A stretch of DNA of 64,000 bases from Candidatus Saganbacteria bacterium (GTDB taxonomy: Bacteria > Margulisbacteria > WOR-1 > XYC2-FULL-46-14 > WPAF01), in contig JACRPM010000006.1 in the NCBI GenBank assembly GCA_016223205.1, positions 1 through 64,000 of the forward strand, given 5' to 3'. Of this stretch, positions 8,137-17,168 are shown piece after piece (position 1 is the first letter of the stretch; every line of letters begins with the position of its first letter). Under the pieces are notes generated by a model. That model searched no databases, was not told the DNA's origin, and saw only the letters and a program-made list of their open reading frames with translations. A program made the translations under genes and the position numbers.

Positions 8137-10590
8137 ATGCGCTTTGGCCATTATGATGGGGAAAAGCGGGAATACGTGATCACCCGCCCCGACACCCCTT
8201 TGCCCTGGATCAATTACCTGGGAGAATCCAAATATTGCGCTTTGATCTCCCAGACCGCCGGCGGCTACAGTTTCCTTTCCGATCCGCGCGATCAAAGGAT
8301 CACCCGCTACCGCTACGACAATATTCCCTTCGACCAGGGAGGTCGTTATCTTTATATCCGCGACGACGAGACCGGCGAATTCTTCTCTCCCAGCTGGGCT
8401 CCTACCTACGGAAGTCAAAATTCAAAAGGCAAAATTCAAAAATATGAGTGCAGGCATGGGATGGGGTATACCACCATATCTTCGGAGCATATGGGGATCT
8501 CCGCCAAAATAACTTACTTTGTGCCGTTGGGGGAGGACTTAGAAGTTTGGAGAGTTGAAATTCAAAATTTAAAAGTCAAAAGTCAAAATATTTCCTTATT
8601 CTCATTCGTCGAATTCTGCTTATGGAATGCGGTTGAGGACCAGACCAATTTTCAGCGGACCTGGTCGACCGGGTTGGCTCACTGCGAGGGATCCACGATC
8701 TTCCATACCACCCAATATGGCTACTGGAAGGATATTTTTGCTTATTTCTCGGTCTCGGAGAAGATCCACAGTTACGACTGCCAGCGGCGCGATTTTCTGG
8801 GGGATTTTGGCTATGGGACCTTGCAAAGGCCGAAGGCGGTGGTGGAGGGAAAGTGTTCCAATTCTAAAGCGATAGGATGGGCGCCGATCGGCGCGCACTG
8901 TCTTAAGCTCAAGCTTAAACCGGGAGAGAAGAAGACAATTATATTCGTGCTGGGGTGCGCGACAAAAGTTCAAAATTCAAAAGTCAAAATTCAAAAGTTT
9001 ACAAAGCCAAAGGTTGTTGATCAAGAGCTGAAAAAGCTGAAGGAATACTGGGAAGAGAATCTCTCCAAACTTCAAATAGAAACCCCGGACCCCGAGATGA
9101 ACGCACAGATCAATGTTTGGAACCAATACCAATGCATGCAGACCTTCAACTGGTCGCGCTACGCCAGCTATTACGAGGCGGGGATCGGGCGGGGGATGGG
9201 CTTCCGCGATTCAAATCAGGACACCTTGGGTTTTGTCCACATTCTACCCCAGCAGGTGAGAAAGAGGATACTCGATCTGGCGGCGGTGCAGTTTCCGGAT
9301 GGCGACACTTATCACCAGTATTCTCCTTTGACCGGGCTGGGAGCTCTTTACGGATACTCCGATGATCCGCTCTGGCTGGTGTTTTCGACCGTAAATTACA
9401 TAAGGGAAACCGGTGACTGGTCGATCCTTAAGGAAAAAGTGCCGTTTGCGGAGAAAAAATTAATGGTTCCTGTTCAACAAGGACACCATGAATTTGGATA
9501 CAGAACACGGAACACTGAACACAGAACACGGAGCATAGGGACCTTGTATGAACACCTAAAGCGGGCAGTCAACTTTGTGGCTAATAATCTGGGCCCACAC
9601 GGACTGCCCAGATCCGGCTTTGCGGACTGGAATGATTGCCTGAATATGTTGGGGCCGAAGGGAAAGGCGGAGTCGGTTTTGGTGGCGGAGATGCTGGTTT
9701 TGGCGGCAAGGGAGATGGAAGAGATCGTAGGGAATTGGAAAATAGAAAGTAGAAAATTGAAAATAGACAATAGGAAATATGGAAAGATAGCTGAAGAGAT
9801 GATAAAGAGGGTCAGCAAACACGGATGGGACGGCGCCTGGTTCCGCCGCGCATACGACGATTCCGGCAGGCCGGTCGGCTCTAAAGTGAACAAAGAAGCG
9901 CAGATCTTTCTCGAAACCCAGCCCTGGGCGGTCATTGCGGGCGCGACCGACGAAGAAAAAGCAAAAAAGTGCATGGATTCCGTCTATCAAAAGTTGTTCA
10001 CCCGGCACGGGATAAAATTATTAACTCCCGCTTTTACCCGTTTTTATCCCGAACTCGGCGAGATCTCCACTTATCCGCCGGGATTAAAAGAGAACGCTTC
10101 GATCTTCTGCCATCCCAATCCCTGGGCCATGATCGCGGAATGTGTTTTGGGCAGGGGGGAGCGGGCATACGATTATTACCGGGCTATCCTGCCGCTCGCG
10201 CATAATGATCAGGCGGAAGTTCGAAAAACCGAACCCTATGTTTATTGTCAGATGGTTGCAGGGCCGGATCATCCGGATTTTGGCGAAGGCAAGAATTCCT
10301 GGCTTACCGGTTCAGCCGCCTGGGCTCTGGTGGCCGCCTCGCAGTGGATATTGGGCATCCGTCCGGAATACGATGGATTACTGATCGATCCCTGCGTTCC
10401 GCGCAAATGGAAGCAGTTCAAGGTCAAGCGCGTCTTCCGCGGTTCCACTTACATTATAAATATCAAGAATCCCTACGGGGTTTCAAAAGGAGTGAAATTG
10501 GTCAAGGTGGATGGACGACAAATAGTAGGCAACCTGGTCCCGGCCATGAAGGCCAGAAAGGAATTTCATGTCGAAGTGGTTATGGGCTAG
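8137..10590 (+). CDS. GH94 cellobiose/chitobiose-phosphorylase-like enzyme
   Basis: GH94 enzymes split beta-linked disaccharides with phosphate to a sugar-1-phosphate and a free sugar. The N-terminal super-sandwich begins MRFGHYDGEKREYVITRPDT. The alpha6/alpha6 catalytic region holds NWSRYASYYEAGIGRGMGFR, QDTLGFVHILP, FPDGDTYHQYSPLTG and the acid residue Asp497 in FADWNDCLN. No signal peptide, so cytoplasmic, fitting use of oligosaccharides brought in by a transporter. Four or five short A-rich or GAACAC-rich degenerate repeats are embedded in frame (near 8412, 8555, 8968, 9495 and 9735) and encode peptides such as KVQNSKVKIQ. They look like neutral inserts in loops. Which disaccharide is used is not known. 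It overlaps the next gene by 23 bases. Confidence 0.85.
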   Translation: MRFGHYDGEKREYVITRPDTPLPWINYLGESKYCALISQTAGGYSFLSDPRDQRITRYRYDNIPFDQGGRYLYIRDDETGEFFSPSWAPTYGSQNSKGKIQKYECRHGMGYTTISSEHMGISAKITYFVPLGEDLEVWRVEIQNLKVKSQNISLFSFVEFCLWNAVEDQTNFQRTWSTGLAHCEGSTIFHTTQYGYWKDIFAYFSVSEKIHSYDCQRRDFLGDFGYGTLQRPKAVVEGKCSNSKAIGWAPIGAHCLKLKLKPGEKKTIIFVLGCATKVQNSKVKIQKFTKPKVVDQELKKLKEYWEENLSKLQIETPDPEMNAQINVWNQYQCMQTFNWSRYASYYEAGIGRGMGFRDSNQDTLGFVHILPQQVRKRILDLAAVQFPDGDTYHQYSPLTGLGALYGYSDDPLWLVFSTVNYIRETGDWSILKEKVPFAEKKLMVPVQQGHHEFGYRTRNTEHRTRSIGTLYEHLKRAVNFVANNLGPHGLPRSGFADWNDCLNMLGPKGKAESVLVAEMLVLAAREMEEIVGNWKIESRKLKIDNRKYGKIAEEMIKRVSKHGWDGAWFRRAYDDSGRPVGSKVNKEAQIFLETQPWAVIAGATDEEKAKKCMDSVYQKLFTRHGIKLLTPAFTRFYPELGEISTYPPGLKENASIFCHPNPWAMIAECVLGRGERAYDYYRAILPLAHNDQAEVRKTEPYVYCQMVAGPDHPDFGEGKNSWLTGSAAWALVAASQWILGIRPEYDGLLIDPCVPRKWKQFKVKRVFRGSTYIINIKNPYGVSKGVKLVKVDGRQIVGNLVPAMKARKEFHVEVVMG
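8405..9780 (+). repeat. In-frame degenerate microsatellites inside the GH94 gene
   Basis: Separate clusters of imperfect short-unit repeats: AAGTCAAAATTCAAAA types at 8410-8443, 8556-8590 and 8966-8997; a GAACACGG/GAACAC type at 9500-9535; an AAAATAGAAAGTAG type at 9730-9778. All keep the reading frame. The same style of repeat (AAATGACAAATTAC) forms the start of the pilQ-like gene at 61246. Confidence 0.7.
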
Positions 10591-13500
10591 TATTTTAACC
10601 GCGATCTTAAGTTCCGCGGTCCTCGGGCAAAATCTCCTGAAGAACGGCGATTTTGAGGGGGGATTGATGGGCCGCATTCCCCGCAACTGGGGGACCGAAT
10701 ACTATAATTCATCCCTGGTCCCGGGCGTTTCGGGAAAATCAGCCCTTAAGATCGAGAATAAGATCCCCATGATGTCGCTGGGGGCGCAAACCGTTCCCCT
10801 GGACTGGCGCAAATATCCCAAGGTCTCGTTTTCCGCTTTTATTAAATTAGAGGATGTCATACCCGGCCCCGAAACCTGGAACAAAGCCAATCTCCAGGTG
10901 TTGTTCTTCGATGCCAAGGGAAATCAGCTGGGCGGCTGGCCGGAGCTGGGGCCCTGGGCAGGCACTTTCGACTGGAGGAAGGTCGGGAAAAATCTTTATG
11001 TCCCGAAGGGGACGGTAAAAGCCAAAGTGGTCTTTGGGCTTTATAATGCCCGGGGAGTTGCCTACTTTGATAAGATCGAATTGAAGCCCCTCCTGCAGGG
11101 TGAAGCCGCCGATCCCTACAACCTGCTTTTTAACGGCGATTTCGAAGTGTGGGAGGGTTGGGCTTATGGGGGCAGCAACGACTGGGGCATCGTTTTTGAC
11201 GACGTAAAAGAGGGTAACGGCGCCCTGTGGATCAAGAACACCAAGCCGATCTGGTCTTTTGCTTCGCAATCGGTGACACTCGACGGCAAAAAAGTGAAGC
11301 GCATCAACGTCAGCGGCTATATCAGCGCCAAGGATGTGGAACCCGGGGTCAAGCCCTGGCAGCTGGCGCGCATCAATCTGGAATTCAAGGACGGCAAGGG
11401 CAAGCGCATCGGCGGCTGGCCTATTGTTGAGGCCTTTTCCGGCAAATTCGGCTGGAAGAAAATATCCCGCGATTTCGAAGTGCCCCCCAATACCCGCCGG
11501 GTCGATGTTTTTGCCGGGCTTTTGGAATGCACCGGCCAGGTGTGGTTCGACGGCCTTAAGCTTAAGGGTTTTACTGCCGACGGCAAGCGGGTAAAGCTCG
11601 GCGGGACGGTCTCGACCGATACCCGCGGCTGGTATGCCTTTACTCCCGCGCCGGAGGACTATGCCTCAAGGACCCCGGTTGACGTAAGTTTCTTACTGGA
11701 TGCGCCGGCCGGCAAACACGGCTTTATGCAGTCCAAGAACGGCCATTTCTATTTTGAGGACGGCACCCGGGCGCGGTTCTGGGGCACCAATATCTACGCG
11801 CCTTACGTGCTTCCCAGCAAGCTGGAAGCCGAAAGGATGGCCGCGCGGCTTTCCAAATACGGATGCAATCTGGTAAGGATCCACCATCTCGACGCTTTTT
11901 GGTCCGATCCCAATATTTTCGACAAGAACTTCGACGACACCCAGCACCTTTCTGCCGAAGCCCTGGAAAAGCTGGATTATCTTATCTACCAGCTAAAGCA
12001 AAAGGGCATCTACATCTTTATGGACCTTTTGGTGGACCGCGTCTTTAAAGAAGGGGACGGCGTGGCGGATTACCTAAACGTCGAACGCGGCGCCAAGATC
12101 TCGGGATTTTTCGATCCCAAGGTGATCACCCTGCAAAAGACCTATGCGCGCGACCTGTTGACCCACACCAATCCTTATACCGGCCTGCGCTACATAGACG
12201 ATCCGGCCATCGTTTCCGCCAAGCTCATCAACGAAGGGATGCTGTTCTATATCGGCACCCAGTTCGGGCTTTCAAATTATTACCTGGAAGAATTGGACCA
12301 TCTTTTCAACGAATGGCTGATCCGCAAATACAACGATCGCGGCGGGCTTTCCCGCGCCTGGACGGACAGATACGGCCGCGGAGATCTGGGGCCCGAGGAA
12401 GACCCCCGGAAATACAATGTAAAAAGGGCGGAGACCCCGCTCAAGTACCAGCGGGGCGGGGGAGAAAAACGCGAGCCCTTCCGCGTGGCGGACACTTTAA
12501 GGTTCTACGAAGAATTGCAGGTCGACTATTTTAAGGACATGGAGATGTACCTTAAAAGCATCGGCCTCAAGGTGCCGGTCTCGGGTTCCAACCACTGGGT
12601 CAACGTAGTGGCGGATGTCAAAGCCAACGCTACTCTCGATTATATCGACCGCCACCGCTATTACGATCATCCGCAATTCGGCTACGGGGTGCAGGTGGTC
12701 TTTGAGGACCAGCCCATGGTCTTAAACCCGGCCGACGGCCTGCCCAACAACTTTGCTTTCTATAAAGTCGCCGATATGCCCTTCGTGGTCTCGGAATGGA
12801 ACAATTGTTTCCCCAACGAATATCGGGTGGAAGGCCCCCTGATGATGGCGGCCTACGCCAACCTGCAAGATTGGGATGGGGTGTTGCAGTTCTCCTTCAA
12901 CCATGCCGGGTGGAAGACCCCCATGGAGGACAATTTCGATATTTCGGCCTGGCCCAACGTATGGAGCCAGTGGCCCGCGGCGGCCCTGCTGTTCCACCGG
13001 GGCGATGTTTCGACCGCGAAAAATCTTTATCAGCAAACCCTATCCGACCAGGACCTTTACGGGCCGATAGAAGAAGATAAACCCCTGGCCGATGAACCGT
13101 TATTGCCTCTTATAACCCGCACCCAGCTTGTGTTTGGGGCCGAATCCAGCGCTCCCGACACCAAATATTTCATGAGCAATTTCAATAAGCAGAAGACCGC
13201 CTCATCCGACACGGGGGAGCTTAAGTGGAATTACGGCAACGGGGTGTTCACGGTCAATACCCACAAGAGCCAGTCGGCGGTGGGATTTTTGGGCGGACGC
13301 AAGATTGACCTTACCGACGTAAGCTTCAACGCCAAAACCAAATTCTGTTCGCTGTCTTTGGTGAGCTTGGACGACCAGCCCATCTCGCAGTCGGCCCAGG
13401 CCCTGCTTACCGCAGCGGCGCGGATCGAGAATAAGGGGCAGAAATATAATGAGAGCAAGACCCAGCTTAAGGTGGTGGGGACGGGGCCGATATTGGTGGA

Positions 13501-13654
13501 AGGGGTGGAGGCGCGGGTTACCCTACAGCGCTCTCCCGCGGCGGTCTATGCCTTGGATATCGGCGGGAAACGTTTAAAAGAGATCAAGACCTCCGGCGGA
13601 AGCTTTGATATAAAAGGAACTGATAAGGCGTTCTTTTACGAGATAGTGTTTTAA
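10568..13654 (+). CDS. Secreted clan-A glycoside hydrolase with two CBM-like domains
   Basis: A signal peptide (about residues 1-20, MSKWLWASILTAILSSAVLG) is followed by two related beta-sandwich domains, each starting N(L)L.NGDFE (near 25 and 188), like CBM4/9 carbohydrate-binding modules. A TIM-barrel hydrolase follows: the NLVRIHHLDAFW segment, likely acid/base Glu556 in INEG and likely nucleophile Glu743 in VVSEWN, as in GH5-like clan-A enzymes. A beta-rich C-terminal domain completes 1028 residues. It is probably extracytoplasmic and releases oligosaccharides for the cytoplasmic GH94 enzyme encoded upstream; the 23-base overlap and AGAAAGGAA ribosome binding site support co-translation. 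Exact family and substrate are unsure. Its stop codon overlaps that of the convergent gene. Confidence 0.75.
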   Translation: MSKWLWASILTAILSSAVLGQNLLKNGDFEGGLMGRIPRNWGTEYYNSSLVPGVSGKSALKIENKIPMMSLGAQTVPLDWRKYPKVSFSAFIKLEDVIPGPETWNKANLQVLFFDAKGNQLGGWPELGPWAGTFDWRKVGKNLYVPKGTVKAKVVFGLYNARGVAYFDKIELKPLLQGEAADPYNLLFNGDFEVWEGWAYGGSNDWGIVFDDVKEGNGALWIKNTKPIWSFASQSVTLDGKKVKRINVSGYISAKDVEPGVKPWQLARINLEFKDGKGKRIGGWPIVEAFSGKFGWKKISRDFEVPPNTRRVDVFAGLLECTGQVWFDGLKLKGFTADGKRVKLGGTVSTDTRGWYAFTPAPEDYASRTPVDVSFLLDAPAGKHGFMQSKNGHFYFEDGTRARFWGTNIYAPYVLPSKLEAERMAARLSKYGCNLVRIHHLDAFWSDPNIFDKNFDDTQHLSAEALEKLDYLIYQLKQKGIYIFMDLLVDRVFKEGDGVADYLNVERGAKISGFFDPKVITLQKTYARDLLTHTNPYTGLRYIDDPAIVSAKLINEGMLFYIGTQFGLSNYYLEELDHLFNEWLIRKYNDRGGLSRAWTDRYGRGDLGPEEDPRKYNVKRAETPLKYQRGGGEKREPFRVADTLRFYEELQVDYFKDMEMYLKSIGLKVPVSGSNHWVNVVADVKANATLDYIDRHRYYDHPQFGYGVQVVFEDQPMVLNPADGLPNNFAFYKVADMPFVVSEWNNCFPNEYRVEGPLMMAAYANLQDWDGVLQFSFNHAGWKTPMEDNFDISAWPNVWSQWPAAALLFHRGDVSTAKNLYQQTLSDQDLYGPIEEDKPLADEPLLPLITRTQLVFGAESSAPDTKYFMSNFNKQKTASSDTGELKWNYGNGVFTVNTHKSQSAVGFLGGRKIDLTDVSFNAKTKFCSLSLVSLDDQPISQSAQALLTAAARIENKGQKYNESKTQLKVVGTGPILVEGVEARVTLQRSPAAVYALDIGGKRLKEIKTSGGSFDIKGTDKAFFYEIVF

Positions 13655-14952
13655 GGAGCAAGTTGGGTCAAAAGATAAAACATAATTTCCTCGGCCCGGG
13701 CTTCCTGTCCCAGTGAGTGGGCCTCAATGATTTTATTAATATCGGGAGGGATAACTTCCCTTATCCCGATCCTAACGGAAGCATCCTCGATGGTAAGCGG
13801 CAGACCGGCGGCCTTAAGTTTGGAAAAGAATTGTTGCGGCCCCTCGGGATAAAGTTCTTGCATAGCTAATAGGCGATCCGGTTCCACGCCCAGATCAAGG
13901 ACATAACCTTTTTCATTGATCATTTTTAACTTTCCCGATTTATCCACTAATAAGGTGTCGGCCAGCGCAATCAGGCCTTTTAGATTGGGAGTAAAAGTAA
14001 AAGTGCCGGTAAATAATTGGACAAGTTTATAATCTGCGTTTTGATAAATGGTTTTGGCTGAAAACGGATGGGCATTATTCAGCACTTGGAATTTACCGTT
14101 AGCGGCCAGGTAGTCCGATAAGTCCTGCTGCCCCTGGTCATTAAGTATAATATATTTGGAAGGATCCTCGGTGACCCCCACTCCCAAAGGGGTGGAATCC
14201 AGATAGAGCTCCCGGTCTTGACCTTCCACCTGGAGCGGGACTTTTACGATGAAATGATTGCAGTAAGTGCCGATATGTTCTTCCCGAACAAAAACCAGGA
14301 GCACCGTAGCGCGGGAGTGCACCCCATCGTCCCGAAGCACTTTGTTGGCCATAAGCATGGTGAGGAGCGCGGTCTGTGCGCAGAGCGTACCTTTAAGCTG
14401 GGACATCTCTTTGAGCGAGGCGGAATATTGGGGTAACCCATAAAATATTTCAGATAAATCCTCGAGTTGGACTTGATCAGGCCTTAAATCTTTAGCTGCC
14501 AGTAAGGTGGTCAGCGTCTCATCTGCTTTGCCTTTAAAATCCAACAGTCCGGTCTCCCTGACCTTACTGGTTTTAAGAATGGAATAGAGGCCGTAATTAT
14601 CCTCGGGGAAGGCCGATCCTATGGTTTGGAGTTTAACTTTAATTTCCTCAAATTCCCTTTGGGTCAGGTCGGTTTTTAGGGGCGGGGGAGAAGTTGAGGT
14701 TGTGCGGTCAATTGAGCTTAAAAGATAAAAACCTGTGCCGCCTATGGCCGCCGCCCCGGCGGATTTAATAACCATTTCCATAAAGGCCCGACGGCCAATT
14801 CTGGTCTGTTCTTCAATTTGGGGAGCCAGCCTTTTTTCAGCTTTTTTAAGAGATAATTGCCCAGCTTGTAGTTGAAGCCCCCTTACAGCCAGCCGAGCCT
14901 GCCGCCAACGGTAGTATGGGGCCGTAAAGAATCTTAGGGGCTTAGATGGCAT
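13651..14952 (-). CDS. Membrane-anchored transglutaminase-like protein
   Basis: A 433-residue protein of no clear named family. Residues 59-79 form one hydrophobic segment preceded by RR at 54-55 (GRRAFMEMV), which resembles a Tat-type or simple membrane anchor with an unusually long N-terminal tail. The following domain has a Cys-His-Asp order typical of transglutaminase-like cysteine enzymes: Cys191 (TLCAQTALL), His233 (TYCNHFIVKV) and Asp252 (LYLDSTP). Such domains act as peptidases or cross-linkers. It is last of a minus-strand operon with a GH116 enzyme and two lipoproteins. Neither promoter nor ribosome binding site was clear for its own start. Confidence 0.5.
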   Translation of the reverse strand: MPSKPLRFFTAPYYRWRQARLAVRGLQLQAGQLSLKKAEKRLAPQIEEQTRIGRRAFMEMVIKSAGAAAIGGTGFYLLSSIDRTTSTSPPPLKTDLTQREFEEIKVKLQTIGSAFPEDNYGLYSILKTSKVRETGLLDFKGKADETLTTLLAAKDLRPDQVQLEDLSEIFYGLPQYSASLKEMSQLKGTLCAQTALLTMLMANKVLRDDGVHSRATVLLVFVREEHIGTYCNHFIVKVPLQVEGQDRELYLDSTPLGVGVTEDPSKYIILNDQGQQDLSDYLAANGKFQVLNNAHPFSAKTIYQNADYKLVQLFTGTFTFTPNLKGLIALADTLLVDKSGKLKMINEKGYVLDLGVEPDRLLAMQELYPEGPQQFFSKLKAAGLPLTIEDASVRIGIREVIPPDINKIIEAHSLGQEARAEEIMFYLLTQLAP

Positions 14953-14996
14953 AGATGTTTTTTGATTTTACGGCCACTACAGGACCTTCTGATATC

Positions 14997-17168
14997 TTAA
15001 TTATCCAGCAGTAATTCATATAAAGAGAAAGCGATTCCCGCTTCGGCGTTATGAAAGCCGTAAGTGCCGTTATTTTCCGGGTCGGGATCGGTATAGGGAA
15101 AGCTGCCGTTTTGCGCCCGCTGAGTAAGCATAAAATCTAATAATTTTTCGGCTTCCTGACGCAATTGAGCATTGTCAACCTTGGCCGCAATTAAAATCAA
15201 CCCCTGGGCCATCAGCGCAAATTCATTGGGGCCGTAGCCCCGCCGGCGGATCGATCCGGTGTTTTGTTCCCCGTTCTCCAATTCCAAAGGTATGGAAACC
15301 TGGTCTTCGGCGATTCTGATATTCCTCTTGTACCAGGAAACAAATTTATCCAAAAGCTTTTTGGCATTCTCATCTCCGGTCAAATAATAATAATGAGCTA
15401 AATGAGCAAAAGTGCGGTATTGAAAACCCATCCAATGAGTGTTGGGGTCATCTCCTTCCCAGCCCCAATTCCCGTCTTTAAAGACCGGCATGAACGGCCC
15501 GTCCTGCCGATATAACCTTTTAAATTTCTTCTGGGCGTCGGCCAGGAATTTAACCATGTTCTGGGCCCATTCATGTCGGCCGAAGATCTCCCAGGCGGCG
15601 GGATTTTGATAGCCGGAATATAACTGGTAGGTGGTGCCGCGGAAAGCGAGAGCGGGGGCCTGGTCTTCTCCCCAAAAGATGGCAAAACGCATGGTGTTTG
15701 GATAGCTCTCGGCATCGGAAGGCGTTAATCCTTCACTTAACCCTCTTCTTAGATTCATCAAGAAGGTTGCGGCATCTCCCAACCCATATCTTTGAGCCCA
15801 GTAGGCCCCGTCAGCCAGCCATTGATCGGCATCCGGAGCGGAGGAGAAGGAAGCAGCATGTCGCCCCCCGCCGACTTGTCTTTGGGTTAAATCCACCTGC
15901 CCGCTAGCGTTATGCGCCACCGAAGCATAAGGTGGGGAAGCAGGGGTGGGGTCATACCTGTTATAGGTGGTATTCTCCCCGAACACTCCGCTGCCCGGAG
16001 TCCCATCCGGACAAGTACGCGCCTGGGCTTCACCCGATAGGTCGATCATCCAGTGCATGAGAACAGGATAATTATCGCCCGCGCCCAATCGCGAGTCGGG
16101 CAATTGCGGGCTTTCTGCGCCGTCGTGCGGCATCATAAAGTAGCGAAGATAGGCATAGGCCTCGCGGGCGCCCTCGGTGTTGCCGGTAAGAGCCGCGTAA
16201 AGCGTCATGAAGTTAAAGAATAATGCTTGGGTTTCGGAAGTGGTAGCTCCGCCATTGCAGAGGTGCGTGGCATTATCTTCATATAAATGATAGGCCGCTC
16301 GGGCCGCGATCCCGTTGATTTCCGTTCGGCGCGTGGCATTGGGCGGATTTCCCTGATTGTTCAGAAAATAATCACCCAGAGCTTGGACGGCTTGAAGATA
16401 ACGACCGCTTTGGCGGTGCCCGTCCACAGCGGTTACGGGCATCAGGGGATCAGCGTCAGAAACCGGAGGGGAGGAAGCCTCAGGCGTGGCTTCTTCCCCT
16501 GCAGTGAATTTAATATTATCGATACTTAGGTCAATGCTGGTTCCCGGTTGGGCTGTCCATTGCATTTTGCTGATCTGTCCGCTGACCGCTTCTAAACGGA
16601 TCTTCATATGATGGTTTTGCGGTATCGCTTCAAACCAGCTCTCAAAGCTATTTCCCGAAAAGTCGGTAAGTTCCACTTTCATCTTGCCGGAAAACGATCC
16701 GCGGATATCAAATTCCAGAAAGCGGCAGCCGGTGGCGTCAAAGGCTTCGCCGTTATTGCCGTTGCCGGTGTCCACCCCAAACCCCGACCAGGAAGAGGCC
16801 GTGCCTTTGACCCGCAAAGCTTCTTGCGTGCCGACCAGTTCGAATTCTCCAAAGGCATACCAGTAACGGGTATGGCCCCCGCTGAAATCCTCTTGTATCT
16901 GTCCGCAAAGGCCGCCTGCGCTTGCGGGAGGTGGTGCGGCCGCCGGGCTGATTTGAGGAAGAGGGACCCCGATATCGAAGATGTCATTGGGATTCCTATT
17001 CAGCTGGGTCGGGAGTTGGGATGCCGCAGATCCGGCGGTGGGGTGGGGCGGTATGGGATTTGATTCCTGGGCTCTGCCCTTGCCGCAAGCCCCCAGGGCT
17101 GCAAGCATTATCGTAGTTCTTAGTAGATTTGCGAACGGGCTGATTCTTCTTTCAACTCTTAAAGCCAT
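14997..17168 (-). CDS. Lipoprotein with CBM-like domain and alpha-toroid domain
   Basis: A lipoprotein signal ends LAALGAC with Cys28. After a Pro-rich linker, residues ~75-235 form a beta-sandwich like family 11/30-type carbohydrate-binding domains (EDFSGG..., FLEFDIRGSFSGKMKVELTDF, IDLSIDNIKF). The rest, ~250-723, is helical with repeated paired helices like an (alpha/alpha)6 toroid of glycosidases or polysaccharide lyases (QSGRYLQAVQALGDYF, YHLYEDNATHL, NEFALMAQGLILIA, LDFMLTQRAQNGSFPY). I do not recognise the enzyme family. It overlaps the GH116 gene by one base (TAATG), so the two are co-translated and likely act on the same polymer outside the cytoplasmic membrane. Confidence 0.6.
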   Translation of the reverse strand: MALRVERRISPFANLLRTTIMLAALGACGKGRAQESNPIPPHPTAGSAASQLPTQLNRNPNDIFDIGVPLPQISPAAAPPPASAGGLCGQIQEDFSGGHTRYWYAFGEFELVGTQEALRVKGTASSWSGFGVDTGNGNNGEAFDATGCRFLEFDIRGSFSGKMKVELTDFSGNSFESWFEAIPQNHHMKIRLEAVSGQISKMQWTAQPGTSIDLSIDNIKFTAGEEATPEASSPPVSDADPLMPVTAVDGHRQSGRYLQAVQALGDYFLNNQGNPPNATRRTEINGIAARAAYHLYEDNATHLCNGGATTSETQALFFNFMTLYAALTGNTEGAREAYAYLRYFMMPHDGAESPQLPDSRLGAGDNYPVLMHWMIDLSGEAQARTCPDGTPGSGVFGENTTYNRYDPTPASPPYASVAHNASGQVDLTQRQVGGGRHAASFSSAPDADQWLADGAYWAQRYGLGDAATFLMNLRRGLSEGLTPSDAESYPNTMRFAIFWGEDQAPALAFRGTTYQLYSGYQNPAAWEIFGRHEWAQNMVKFLADAQKKFKRLYRQDGPFMPVFKDGNWGWEGDDPNTHWMGFQYRTFAHLAHYYYLTGDENAKKLLDKFVSWYKRNIRIAEDQVSIPLELENGEQNTGSIRRRGYGPNEFALMAQGLILIAAKVDNAQLRQEAEKLLDFMLTQRAQNGSFPYTDPDPENNGTYGFHNAEAGIAFSLYELLLDN

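Noticed and set aside
14953-14990. A sigma28-like promoter before the transglutaminase-like gene
   Set aside because: The minus strand has CCGTAAAAT but no TGAAA at the required 16-base distance; the gene is better seen as the last member of the upstream operon.
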